A stretch of DNA of 64,000 bases from an uncultured Lachnospiraceae bacterium (lineage in GTDB: Bacteria; Bacillota; Clostridia; Lachnospirales; Lachnospiraceae): assembly GCA_947626745.1 (NCBI GenBank), contig CANQTF010000003.1:124001-188000 (forward strand), written 5' to 3'. The notes under the pieces were generated by a model. The model had not been told where the DNA came from and did no database searches. It worked only from the letters and a program-made list of their open reading frames with translations. Position 1 is the first letter of the stretch, and every line of letters begins with the position of its first letter. Below, in pieces: positions 32,871-41,202 of this stretch. A program made the translations under genes and the position numbers.

Positions 32871-34028
32871 ATGCACCGAAAATATACGACAATGACAGCT
32901 GCGATCACAATAACACTGTGTTTTATGACTGCCTGTACACAGACGCCAAGCGAGGGAGAACGCAAGGGCGTAAGGGTTGCTACAACAGATAATCCAAATA
33001 ATGAAGTATTAAAGGAAGAGGAGAAAGCGCTGCCACAGGATACGGAGATCTTGGAAAACAGCTTGGAGGACACTTCCACAAGCTCTGTTGCAGAGAAGAA
33101 TATAGAAATCCTTGCGGCTTGTGAGCATACGAGAATAGAGCAGTCGATTGTTGCTTCTGACGGGGCAATATTACGGATCGATGCGGATGTCGATGTAGAT
33201 GAGATCGAGCGTGTCAGCCGGTATGAATATGAGATACAGGATATGACTGAGGAAAAACGGATAGCTTTCTTTGAGGCAGTATTTTCAGAGGATGCGGATC
33301 ATGCAGAGTATGATGAAAAGAATGATATCTGGACACTGGAGATCGATCCTGAAATCAGGAATTACTTTCTATATCAGCTCAGTTATTCAAACGGCGGGGC
33401 CACTATACCGGGTGAACAGATCGTTGTGCTGGAAAATAGATATTATGATCTGTATCCGTTTGAGGATAACCGGCTTGCCGCGCTTGCAGACAGCAGAGTC
33501 ACAGCTTCCTTAGAGGAAGCGGCAGCTATGTGCGGCAAGGTAGTGGGAGCCGTTACAGACGCTGACGATTATGTGGTGAGTTACGCTCAGGCGTACGGAA
33601 ATGGCGGCCGACGCCCCTATTATAAAATTGTATTTACGCAGATGTTGGATGGCATGACCGTAACGGCGTATAACAATTGGAGCTTTTTGTATGATAACGA
33701 CGGCATTGAAAAGGTGACCGGCTCACTGTTTTCCACGAGCGAGGTCGGTCTGGACGAAGCGATCCTTTCTCCGGTTCAGGCTGTCGAAAGGCTGCAGGAA
33801 CAGGCAGCTTTCTTGCAGCTTGAAGGAGAAAGCCCAGGGACGGTCAGCAGGGTCACGTTGGAATACCTTGTGATCATGACTCCTGCGGGAGAGGTCTTGG
33901 CTGCTCCCGTCTGGAGATTTTGGCTGGGTGAAGATGAGGACGGGAGAAACTTTTTCGGTCATAAGATACTCGCGATTGATGCCGTTACAGGAGAATTGAT
34001 CTGGGAAGAACGGGGGCAGTCAATGTGA
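32871..34028 (+). CDS. lipoprotein of an ABC transporter operon
   Basis: 385 residues. Lipobox CFMTACTQ gives a lipid-anchored Cys near residue 22. An acidic linker leads to an outer domain with repeated beta-rich segments (about 95-185 and 230-375), including RRPYYKIVFTQMLDGMTVTAYN, LEYLVIMTPAGEVLAAPVWRFW and a PepSY-like ending ILAIDAVTGELIWEE. It is similar in style to DUF6034-type Clostridial lipoproteins (tentative). AAAGGAG precedes the ATG. The stop overlaps the next start by four bases, tying it to three permeases and an ATPase; it may be the sensor or substrate-contact part of that transporter. Confidence 0.72.
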   Translation: MHRKYTTMTAAITITLCFMTACTQTPSEGERKGVRVATTDNPNNEVLKEEEKALPQDTEILENSLEDTSTSSVAEKNIEILAACEHTRIEQSIVASDGAILRIDADVDVDEIERVSRYEYEIQDMTEEKRIAFFEAVFSEDADHAEYDEKNDIWTLEIDPEIRNYFLYQLSYSNGGATIPGEQIVVLENRYYDLYPFEDNRLAALADSRVTASLEEAAAMCGKVVGAVTDADDYVVSYAQAYGNGGRRPYYKIVFTQMLDGMTVTAYNNWSFLYDNDGIEKVTGSLFSTSEVGLDEAILSPVQAVERLQEQAAFLQLEGESPGTVSRVTLEYLVIMTPAGEVLAAPVWRFWLGEDEDGRNFFGHKILAIDAVTGELIWEERGQSM

Positions 34029-34846
34029 GCAGGTCATTGTGCAAAAGAGTAAAGCTGAGCATTTTTTCGCCGGCTATGGCAGTGAGTGTCTGCGTGGGAA
34101 TGTGGTTCCTTATGTGGAGCAGGGTAGCAAATCTGATCAGCTATAATGCCAGCTATGATGCGGCGCTTACATTTCGGGACATCGGCTCTATCTTTTTAGA
34201 TGATATTGCAGTATCCCATTCTTTAAGCGGCTACGATCTGTTTGCACCAATTTTGGCAGTCCTTCCGGCAGCCGCATTATTTTGTGAAGATTATAACAGC
34301 GGCTATATAAGATCTATATTGAATCGGGTAGAAAAACGCCGATATATCAGGGAAACGCTTTTATGTTCTTCCATAGCGGGCGGTCTGGCAGTATTTCTTC
34401 CTTGTTTTCTGTCAGGCTTGTTTTATCTGATAAACGGCAAGCCGGATACCTTGGAAAATGTGAATCGCTGGGGATATTCCACCTCCTTTGACGAAACCGT
34501 ATATGCCCAAATGCAATATATATGGGGCGGTCTGCTGCTGGCGCTTATGTTGCTGCTGCTTGCTTTTTTATTTGGCGCTATTTGGTCAAATGCAGGGTTG
34601 CTTGTATCAGTTTTGTTCCCCAACAAGTACCTTGCGTTGGCGGCGCCTTTTGCCCTTTATTTTTCCATACATCTGATTTTTTACCGTTTAGGATTTTTGC
34701 TGGTGCTCAGTCCGGTCAATATGCTGATGCCAAATGCTGCCTTCATACCATTTATATTATATCCGTTACTTTATGAAGCGCTGCTGTTTACACTGGTTTG
34801 CGTCTTATTTTCTGTATTGATCAGAAGGAGGCTGTGGGATGTTTAA
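34025..34846 (+). CDS. ABC-2-like permease subunit 1
   Basis: 273 residues starting with GTG at 34025, overlapping the lipoprotein stop by four bases. Six transmembrane helices are visible (about 14-34, 75-95, 117-140, 160-186, 196-218, 240-262). The cytosolic EDYNSGYIRSILNRVEKRRYI segment is typical of ABC-2 permeases, where this helix contacts the ATPase. It overlaps the next permease gene by eight bases. It is probably part of a heteromeric exporter with the two following permeases. Confidence 0.78.
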   Translation: MSRSLCKRVKLSIFSPAMAVSVCVGMWFLMWSRVANLISYNASYDAALTFRDIGSIFLDDIAVSHSLSGYDLFAPILAVLPAAALFCEDYNSGYIRSILNRVEKRRYIRETLLCSSIAGGLAVFLPCFLSGLFYLINGKPDTLENVNRWGYSTSFDETVYAQMQYIWGGLLLALMLLLLAFLFGAIWSNAGLLVSVLFPNKYLALAAPFALYFSIHLIFYRLGFLLVLSPVNMLMPNAAFIPFILYPLLYEALLFTLVCVLFSVLIRRRLWDV

Positions 34847-35687
34847 GATATGCAGACATCAGCTGCGAATGGCGCTTGCTTCTCCGCGCTTTTATGTTGC
34901 ATTGTTTATGGGCTGCGCCATACATATTGTGGGGATCATGCCGTTGCTTGAATATGCAAAAGGGATCGGTAAGCCTCTCTCTTTGTTGGAAGGCTTTGTG
35001 TATTTCAGCTGCGAAAGATACACGATAGCGGCGGTGTTTTTGTGCATCGTATTTCTGGTATCGGATATCCCCTTTTCTTCCGAGAATGAGACGTATACAC
35101 TCCTGCGCGTCTCACGAAGAAAATGGCTGGCGGGTAAAGTCCTATACCTGTTATGCGTCTGCAGCTTATATTATTTGGCCGTGCTTCTGGCGGGAATGGC
35201 ATTTCTTTCAGGGAATGCTTTTGTGGGGGATTTTTGGAGCGAGCCGGTTTATTATTTGGCGCAAGGGCTGGATTTGGGGGAATACAATGCCTATTTCCCA
35301 TATCCCCATGTTCTGCGGTTGAGACCTTTACAGGCGGTTCTTGCCGCTGTTTTGCTGCATGTGGCGTATGGGTTTACCATGAGCCTTTTTCTCTTTTTTT
35401 GCAACCTAAAACTGCCGAGGACATTGGGATATGCCGTTACCATGCTGCTTCATGCGGTATTTTATATGATGCTCAGCGTTTTTCAGTCCAGTTATTACGC
35501 GAGATATTCCCTGCTGGGGAACAGCCTGTTGATGTACCATAGCATATATGGGGAATATAAGGAATTGCTGCCATCGCTGGGGCAGTCCTTTCTGGTGTTT
35601 GGAATCGCGGCAGCGGCATTGCTTATTTTCATCTTTCAGGCAATCCAAAAATATGACTTTAGGATATCGGTAGGAACGAAACAATGA
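34839..35687 (+). CDS. ABC-2-like permease subunit 2
   Basis: 282 residues with GGAGG ahead of the ATG. About six transmembrane helices. SSENETYTLLRVSRRKWLAGK (about 82-102) is the ABC-2 coupling segment, matching the position of the corresponding motif in the first permease. Overlaps the third permease by four bases. It has no close catalogued function recognised here; the operon layout suggests export of a peptide or lipid, or resistance to an envelope-active compound. Confidence 0.75.
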   Translation: MFKICRHQLRMALASPRFYVALFMGCAIHIVGIMPLLEYAKGIGKPLSLLEGFVYFSCERYTIAAVFLCIVFLVSDIPFSSENETYTLLRVSRRKWLAGKVLYLLCVCSLYYLAVLLAGMAFLSGNAFVGDFWSEPVYYLAQGLDLGEYNAYFPYPHVLRLRPLQAVLAAVLLHVAYGFTMSLFLFFCNLKLPRTLGYAVTMLLHAVFYMMLSVFQSSYYARYSLLGNSLLMYHSIYGEYKELLPSLGQSFLVFGIAAAALLIFIFQAIQKYDFRISVGTKQ

Positions 35688-36376
35688 ACAGAAAGATGAT
35701 CGGCAGGATAATGGACAAAAGGGCGATCGCGATTTACCTTGCAGCCTTTTTGCTTCTTTTCGCAGTTACACCCGGACAAAAGGGTATTCTGGATATTTTG
35801 GGCGGCTTTTCTCCGCAGGAGAGCAGAGGGCCGGATATGATAGGAATTATGCGCTGGAGCTTGTGTGTGCTGCCGCCGGTTGCGGTGAGCATCCTTTTCA
35901 TGGATGCGGAAATGGGCGGGCTTCGGTTCTATACCATGATAAGGGCAGAGACTGTGAAAAAATGGGTTATTTTGCGGTTTATGGGTATTGCCGCCGCCAA
36001 CCTGTTTTATCTTTTCCTGTTTACAGTGCTGACAGAAATATGTGCGGGAAACGGGGGTTATAGAAGGAGAGTATTTTTGCTTTTCCTGCTGTTGTTTTTT
36101 GTGCATAGCTTTGGCATGTCTATGGTTTCCGCGGCATTATGTACACAAAGTAAAGGGATCCATATGGCCGTAGTTTTCTATCTGACAGTGGAAGGAATTA
36201 TGGTCGTCATCGGGGATATTTTTCCACAGACAGCGGCTTACCTGCCGCCCTACTGGGGAATGATCCGCCAGGTCGGGGAAGCATGCAGGAGCGGTTATCT
36301 GTTGTCGATTATGGGATTTTCGGCAGCTGTGATCGCCGGCTCCGTCATAGGTATCATAAAGGGTCTGCGGGCATAA
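35684..36376 (+). CDS. ABC-2-like permease subunit 3
   Basis: 230 residues, six transmembrane helices. MDAEMGGLRFYTMIRAETVKKWV (about 77-99) is the coupling segment found also in permeases 1 and 2, so the three are diverged relatives. A 52-base gap separates it from the ATPase gene. Confidence 0.75.
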   Translation: MNRKMIGRIMDKRAIAIYLAAFLLLFAVTPGQKGILDILGGFSPQESRGPDMIGIMRWSLCVLPPVAVSILFMDAEMGGLRFYTMIRAETVKKWVILRFMGIAAANLFYLFLFTVLTEICAGNGGYRRRVFLLFLLLFFVHSFGMSMVSAALCTQSKGIHMAVVFYLTVEGIMVVIGDIFPQTAAYLPPYWGMIRQVGEACRSGYLLSIMGFSAAVIAGSVIGIIKGLRA

Positions 36377-36428
36377 CAAAAAACAGGATAGAAAGCCGTG
36401 TCAACAGGAACGGCGGAAAAGAGGAAAT

Positions 36429-37091
36429 ATGGAAAACGTGATCGTAGTAGAGGAAGTCTCTAAGTCTTACAAGGGCATCAGCGTATTGGATCATGTCAAT
36501 ATATCTTTTGAAAAAGGGAAGATCCATGGTATTATTGGTAGGAACGGTTCCGGCAAAACCGTTTTCATTAAGATAATATGCGGTTTGGTGCAGCCGGATG
36601 AAGGGCATGTGTCAGTGAATGGGAAAGAGATCGGAAAAGACGTGGATTTCCCGGAAAGTATTGGCGTGATCATCGAGGCGCCCGGCTTTTTGCCGAATTT
36701 AAGCGCCTATAGAAATTTAGATTATCTGGCCTCGCTGAAGGGCGTGATTGGAAAAGAGGAAATCCGTAACGCTATGTCTTTAGTGGGGCTTGACCCGGAT
36801 GACAGGAAACATGTGGGGAAATTTTCTCTGGGCATGAAACAGCGGTTGGGGATAGCACAGGCAATTATGGAAAATCCGGATATCCTGATTCTGGACGAGC
36901 CCATGAATGCCTTGGATAAAAGCGGCGTCGCAGAAATCAGAGAATTGCTGCTGCGTCTGAAAGCGGAGGGGAAAACGATTTTGATCGTATCCCATAATGC
37001 AGAAGATATCCGTATGCTATGCGACACAGTTCATGAAATGGATGGGGGAAAATTGACAAGGCAGTCTCTTGTTGACACTGCACAAGATTAG
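36429..37091 (+). CDS. ABC transporter ATP-binding protein
   Basis: 220 residues, one nucleotide-binding domain. Walker A GRNGSGKTVFIK (about 37-48), signature KFSLGMKQRLGIAQ, Walker B ILILDEPMNALDKSG and the switch His in LIVSHNAED are all present. AGAGGAAAT precedes the ATG. It should power the three permeases upstream. The short C-terminal tail after the H-loop has no regulatory domain. Confidence 0.95.
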   Translation: MENVIVVEEVSKSYKGISVLDHVNISFEKGKIHGIIGRNGSGKTVFIKIICGLVQPDEGHVSVNGKEIGKDVDFPESIGVIIEAPGFLPNLSAYRNLDYLASLKGVIGKEEIRNAMSLVGLDPDDRKHVGKFSLGMKQRLGIAQAIMENPDILILDEPMNALDKSGVAEIRELLLRLKAEGKTILIVSHNAEDIRMLCDTVHEMDGGKLTRQSLVDTAQD

Positions 37092-37121
37092 GACACCAAT
37101 TTAAAAAACAGGGAGGAAGTT

Positions 37122-37505
37122 ATGGAAGAGAGAGGCGTAGGGCTGTCAAACAATGAATGGTACATTATGGAATATCTCTGGGAGGATCCGCCGAAAACGG
37201 CCACGCAGATCATCAGAGCGATGGAACAGGAAACCGGCTGGGCGAAGAGCACCACGAAGACCATGCTCAGGCGTCTGGAACAAAAAGGCTGCATTGCCTA
37301 CAGGGAAGGGGAAAAGGCGCGGGAGTACTATGCGGTCGTAAAACGGGAAGAAGTGGTGGAATCCGAAACGAACAGCTTCTTGAACAGGATCTATAACGGC
37401 AGTCTCGGACTGCTGGTGAACACGCTGGTCAAAAGGCAGGAGATTTCCGATGCGGAGATGGAAGAGCTGTACCGTATCATCAAAGAAGCGAAAGAGAAGA
37501 ACTGA
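37122..37505 (+). CDS. BlaI/MecI/CopY family repressor
   Basis: 127 residues. Penicillinase-repressor winged helix: LSNNEWYIMEYLWEDPPKTA, then AKSTTKTMLRRLEQKGCIAY (recognition helix and wing), then a C-terminal dimerisation helix bundle (about 75-122). GGGAGGAAG precedes the ATG. It lies 16 bases before the M56 protease gene; in BlaI/BlaR1 pairs the membrane protease triggers cleavage of the repressor. The target promoter here is unknown. The ABC operon just upstream is a reasonable candidate, although its GTAACCC boxes do not resemble the TACA-TGTA sites of BlaI. Confidence 0.93.
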   Translation: MEERGVGLSNNEWYIMEYLWEDPPKTATQIIRAMEQETGWAKSTTKTMLRRLEQKGCIAYREGEKAREYYAVVKREEVVESETNSFLNRIYNGSLGLLVNTLVKRQEISDAEMEELYRIIKEAKEKN

Positions 37506-37520
37506 GAAGGAGAAAAAATC

Positions 37521-39077
37521 ATGGCGGGGATCATGGCGCAGACGGCAGTTTTGATAGTGGCAATACTCGCGGTGCAGAAATTGCTCGGGGACAGGCTGCA
37601 CGCATACCTGCGGTACGGTTTGTGGCTGCTCGTGGTTCTGCGGCTGATGCTGCCGTTTAATTTTCTGGACAGTCCGTTCAGCGTGCTCCGGATTGCGGGA
37701 GCGGCCGGCGGTCTGCAGGAAAAGACGCTGCAGCGGTATGCCGCGGAGGACAGGGCAGACTTAAGCGGACAGGACACGGGATCAGAGCATACGGCGGCGC
37801 ACATCATAGCGGAGCATGCGGCGGCCGGTGAAGACGGAGAGAAAGCGCCTGTGCTGCATACAGATCGGATCGGCTTCTTAGCAGAGATGTCAGGCCGGAT
37901 ATTGCCGGTGGTATGGCTTGTGGGAAGCGTACTCGTGGGAGGCGTGCTGCTGTTTTCTCACGGCTGTTTTCTGCGGCGACTGCGCAGAAACCGTATATGT
38001 CGTGTGGACGGTACGCGGGATGCGGCAAAGGGCTGCTGTATCCCGGTCTACAGGGTCAGAGGCTTGGAGACGCCGTGTCTGGCCGGCGTTTTTCGCCCGA
38101 CAGTCTATGTCGGCGCAGAGCTTGACAAGGATCCGGACTATTTTCGCTATGCCGTGACACATGAAAAAGTGCATTATCTGCACGGGGATCATCTCTGGGC
38201 GCTGGTGCGCGCTGCGCTCGTCACCGTATACTGGTTCCACCCGTTGGTGTGGATCGCAGCGATATGCTCCGCCAAAGACGGGGAGATCGCCTGTGACTAC
38301 GGCACGACCTGCCGTCTGCGGCAAGGAGAACGGATCGCGTACAGTGAAATGCTTTTGGCATTTACGAAAGTGAAAAGAGGAAAGAGCTTTTATCCCCGCG
38401 GCACAATGCTGCGCCCGCGCCGGTCGGAGCTGAAAGAAAGGATCCGGCGGCTGGTGGAAAACAGCGGCAGCGGCAAGCTGTGGGCGGGTATGCTGGCGGC
38501 GCTTCTGATGCTTGTCACGGTGGGCTGCACTTTTACAGGCGCATCTGCGGACAGGGCAGACGGGACGGTACGGCCCGTGGAACCGATACAGGTAGAGGCA
38601 TCGGCAGATGAAAAGCAGAACGAGACAGAGAGCGGAACCGATAATGCCAATACAGAGAGAGCTGACGTTTCCGCTGCGGACAGCGAGCGCCTCTATGCGG
38701 AACCCTGCGAATATACCGGAATATCCGCTGTTTTTGGAGAGCGGATAAATCCCGCCACGCAGGAAGTCATAAGACATGAGGGGATCGATTATGCGGCGGA
38801 GAAGGGCACCGACGTCAAGGCGGCAGCAGACGGCGTGGTATATGAGACGGGATATTCGGCAGAAGACGGTAATTATATCGTGCTCCTTCACGCGAACGGC
38901 GATATGACCTATTACTGCCATTGTCAGGAAATTACCGCCCGAAAAGACGAAGAGGTAAAATGCGGCGACAAGATCGCCGCCGTGGGACAGACGGGGAGGG
39001 CTACCGGACCGCATCTGCACTTTGCCCTGCGCCGGAACGGGGAGTTTGTGGATCCGCAGACCTATATGCAGGAATAG
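37521..39077 (+). CDS. BlaR1-type M56 protease fused to M23 peptidase domain
   Basis: 518 residues. The membrane part (about 1-330) has the M56 zinc motif HEKVH at residues 214-218 between helices, followed by WFHPLVWIAAICSAKDGEIACD. A helix near 325-340 leads outside (ends VGCTF). Instead of the penicillin-binding sensor of BlaR1, the outer domain (about 400-518) is an M23/LytM peptidase: HEGIDYA with ligands His419 and Asp423, and GPHLHFAL with His498 and His500. All zinc ligands look intact. The sensed signal may therefore be peptidoglycan or its fragments (inference). Confidence 0.88.
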   Translation: MAGIMAQTAVLIVAILAVQKLLGDRLHAYLRYGLWLLVVLRLMLPFNFLDSPFSVLRIAGAAGGLQEKTLQRYAAEDRADLSGQDTGSEHTAAHIIAEHAAAGEDGEKAPVLHTDRIGFLAEMSGRILPVVWLVGSVLVGGVLLFSHGCFLRRLRRNRICRVDGTRDAAKGCCIPVYRVRGLETPCLAGVFRPTVYVGAELDKDPDYFRYAVTHEKVHYLHGDHLWALVRAALVTVYWFHPLVWIAAICSAKDGEIACDYGTTCRLRQGERIAYSEMLLAFTKVKRGKSFYPRGTMLRPRRSELKERIRRLVENSGSGKLWAGMLAALLMLVTVGCTFTGASADRADGTVRPVEPIQVEASADEKQNETESGTDNANTERADVSAADSERLYAEPCEYTGISAVFGERINPATQEVIRHEGIDYAAEKGTDVKAAADGVVYETGYSAEDGNYIVLLHANGDMTYYCHCQEITARKDEEVKCGDKIAAVGQTGRATGPHLHFALRRNGEFVDPQTYMQE

Positions 39078-39140
39078 GAAAAGGAAAACAGGGAGAAGGA
39101 AGCGGCGGTAGTAGGTATTGCATATGCGGGTAAAACCAGA

Positions 39141-39659
39141 TTGAAAGCGGCCAAGTCTAATGATATAATCAGTCGCATGGAGATAACAAAAGAATGGATA
39201 AAGAAAACACAGGACAAAACGGGCTTGGTCATTGAAAAACCGTCATATATAATTAACGGAAAAACTTATGTCGTGGATGGAGTTCATGTCATATTAAAGC
39301 CGTCAGAGAGGGAAAGGAGGATTGCGGAAATTTTAAGTAATAAGTACGGCAAAACGGTGGAACTCGTGCCGCAGGTAGTTTATCCACAGGGAATACAAAC
39401 GCCGGATTATTTAATTGATGGTGAACGATTTGATTTGAAATCGCCAACGGGGAAAGGGAAAAATCTTCTCTATGGACTTATAGCAAAGAAAAAGGCGCAA
39501 TCCCATAATTTTATTATTGATATATCTAAATGCCCTTTGAATACGGAAGAACTTGAAAGGCAGACAGAGCAGCTATATCGTTCATGGAGAGTTCGTTTTT
39601 TGGAAAAACTTGTTTTTATTAAAGACGGAAAAATTGTGAAGGTATATAACAGAAAATAA
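39141..39659 (+). CDS. CdiA-CT-like nuclease domain protein (start uncertain)
   Basis: 172 residues if the TTG at 39141 is the start; an ATG at 39177 is the alternative. Neither has a clear ribosome binding site. The frame is open back to the stop codon of the M56-M23 gene at 39077 and lies in that same frame. The second half (TPDYLIDGERFDLKSPTGKG, then HNFIIDISKCPLNTEEL and a C-terminal VFIKDGKIVKVYNRK) matches the pattern of the CdiA C-terminal tRNase/nuclease domain (PF18451-like) used in polymorphic toxins. It is AT-rich. It may be a stand-alone toxin, a displaced C-terminal tip or a remnant. No immunity gene is recognised next to it. Confidence 0.55.
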   Translation: MKAAKSNDIISRMEITKEWIKKTQDKTGLVIEKPSYIINGKTYVVDGVHVILKPSERERRIAEILSNKYGKTVELVPQVVYPQGIQTPDYLIDGERFDLKSPTGKGKNLLYGLIAKKKAQSHNFIIDISKCPLNTEELERQTEQLYRSWRVRFLEKLVFIKDGKIVKVYNRK

Positions 39660-39690
39660 AAAAGAAAGAGCCGTTCATAGAACCAATCAA

Positions 39691-39708
39691 CTAATTCCGA
39701 GGAATTAG
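39691..39708. repeat. perfect palindrome CTAATTCC-GA-GGAATTAG
   Basis: Eight-base arms around GA, 32 bases after the toxin-like frame. No T run follows, so it is not a standard terminator; it could be a protein-binding or recombination site. The surrounding 39660-39838 gap holds nothing else recognised. Confidence 0.4.
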
Positions 39709-39838
39709 GACACAGGGGTTCGAGGACGACACTTTCTTTAATTATTATATACCATGTTTTATAAAAAAACTCAAGAAATTTCTTTTTGGAATAGCCAACT
39801 GTCCTTTTGAGAGGAAATGTCAACAAATAAAATCAAGA

Positions 39839-40318
39839 TTACAATTCACGATAATAGGGACATATATTCTCGTAATGGCCGTCTTTCATGCGGAAGCCTC
39901 CCGGTATCGCGCCGAGCGGCTTAAATCCCAACCGCTCATATAAATGTCTCGCATGAATATTATTCTCAACGACAGCGTTGAATTGCAGCAGTCTAAAGCC
40001 CAACTCTTTTCCTTTTTTCAAGCAATCCAGAACCAACTGTTCCCCAATATGCTGCCCTCTCATACCGGATAAGACTGCATAACTTGCATTGCATATGTGG
40101 CCGCATCTTCCGACATTGTTGGGATGGAGAATATACAAACCTGCAATTTTCCCGTCGATTTCTGCCACTCCGGTATAACTTTGAGAAGAAAAAAAGGCCG
40201 TGCCGCTTTCAAGATCAAGATATTCTTCTTGCGGAAACGCAACGCCTTCTTCCACCACTTCATTCCAGATTTCTATCATTTCATTGATATCCCGCTGCGT
40301 ATATTTTCTGATCATCAT
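39839..40318 (-). CDS. GNAT family N-acetyltransferase
   Basis: 159 residues. The acetyl-CoA loop is seen as LSGMRGQHIGEQLVLDCL (R/Q-x-x-G-x-G/A variant), preceded by NASYAVL, with VVENNIHARHLYERLGFKPLG as motif B and the family C-terminus. Small-molecule or protein N-acetyltransferase with unknown substrate. GGAGG lies eight bases before ATG 40318. The start overlaps the stop of a 44-codon frame. Confidence 0.9.
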   Translation of the reverse strand: MMIRKYTQRDINEMIEIWNEVVEEGVAFPQEEYLDLESGTAFFSSQSYTGVAEIDGKIAGLYILHPNNVGRCGHICNASYAVLSGMRGQHIGEQLVLDCLKKGKELGFRLLQFNAVVENNIHARHLYERLGFKPLGAIPGGFRMKDGHYENICPYYREL

Positions 40319-40452
40319 TATCTCTGCCTCCGCAAACGATATGCTCTGTCAGGTTCTATCTCTCGATCTAAGATATAACTTTTTAACGCGCCGTTTGGAT
40401 GTGGCCTATGGAAGTTTATTACTTCGTTACTTCCGCCTTTGTTATACAGCAT
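40318..40452 (-). CDS. short frame overlapping the GNAT start
   Basis: 44 codons starting MLYNKGGSNEVINFHRPHP and ending DREIEPDRAYRLRRQR. Its TAA overlaps the GNAT ATG (TAATG), and its 3' end contains the GGAGG that serves the GNAT gene; both features are typical of coupled genes. No ribosome binding site is seen at its own start, so it may be the 3' remnant of a longer gene. A faint likeness to the C-terminus of HicA-type toxins is not enough to name it. Confidence 0.35.
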   Translation of the reverse strand: MLYNKGGSNEVINFHRPHPNGALKSYILDREIEPDRAYRLRRQR

Positions 40453-40578
40453 AGTACATAAAAGCATAACATGCAACTATAGAGTATAAAACCAGAAAAG
40501 TTCAAAAGATAAGCCTAAATTTGATGACATTGTTGGAACGACGCTTCTTTTGTATTGAAAATTGCCCTAAAAACTTCA

Positions 40579-40607
40579 TGTCACCTCCGCTGTTTCCTCC
40601 GCGTGTA
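40579..40607 (+). promoter_or_regulatory. possible ECF-type autoregulated promoter
   Basis: TGTCAC, 17 bases, CGTGTA about 60 bases before the ECF sigma gene. ECF promoters of Clostridia and Bacilli commonly have a -35 of the TGAAAC/TGTCAC kind and a CGT-type -10. A TATAAT-like sequence overlaps at 40607-40612. The rest of the gap 40453-40578 is AT-rich with nothing recognised. Confidence 0.4.
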
Positions 40608-40667
40608 TATAATAGAAAGCATGAAAGGTGTACACCATGCTGGAAGAAGGAAACGAAGGAGGAGCAC

Positions 40668-41126
40668 ATGACAGTCGAAGAACTTGTGGAAGAGTACGGC
40701 AATATGCTTTTCAGGATATGTCTTGTTATTGCGGGAAATGAGTGGGACGCACAGGACGTGATCCAAGATGTCTTCTGCCGCTACATAGAGCGCGCTCCCG
40801 CATTTCACGACAGCGGGCACGAGCGGGCATGGCTCATCAAGGTGGCGGTCAACCGATGCCGGGATATGCACCGGTTTCGGCTCAGGCATCCGCAGACGGA
40901 TCTGGACGAGATATCGGCTTACTGTGAACTGCCGGAACAGAGCGAGGTGCTGGCGGCGCTGATGAAACTGCCGGAATCTCTGAAATCGGTAATCTATCTG
41001 CACTATATAGAGGGTTATAAGACGTTCGAGATCGCGGATATGCTGGGAATATCCCTGAATGCGGTCAAGAAGCGTCTGGAGAGAGGCAGAAAGGCGTTGC
41101 GGCTCACTCTGTCAGATGAATCATAA
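40668..41126 (+). CDS. ECF-family RNA polymerase sigma factor
   Basis: 152 residues from the ATG at 40668, preceded by AAGGAGGAG; an open frame upstream (from 40521) has no site. Region 2 spans about 7-75 (YGNMLFRICLVIAGNEWDAQDVIQDVF, then HERAWLIKVAVNRCRD). Region 4 is at about 95-148 (LMKLPESLKSVIYLHYIEGYKTFEIADMLGISLNAVKKRLERGRKAL). The layout is that of group 4 (ECF) sigma factors. It forms a pair with the membrane protein 76 bases downstream, its likely anti-sigma. Confidence 0.95.
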   Translation: MTVEELVEEYGNMLFRICLVIAGNEWDAQDVIQDVFCRYIERAPAFHDSGHERAWLIKVAVNRCRDMHRFRLRHPQTDLDEISAYCELPEQSEVLAALMKLPESLKSVIYLHYIEGYKTFEIADMLGISLNAVKKRLERGRKALRLTLSDES

Positions 41127-41202
41127 AGGAACGTGAAGGTGCAGAGAGATATGTGAAAAGGAGATCCTTCCAAGCGGAAAGGGTTTCCGGAGAGGAGTAA
41201 AA

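Noticed and set aside
39691-39708. Palindrome as an intrinsic terminator for the toxin-like frame
   Set aside because: Two-base loop and no T run on either strand; kept only as a palindrome.
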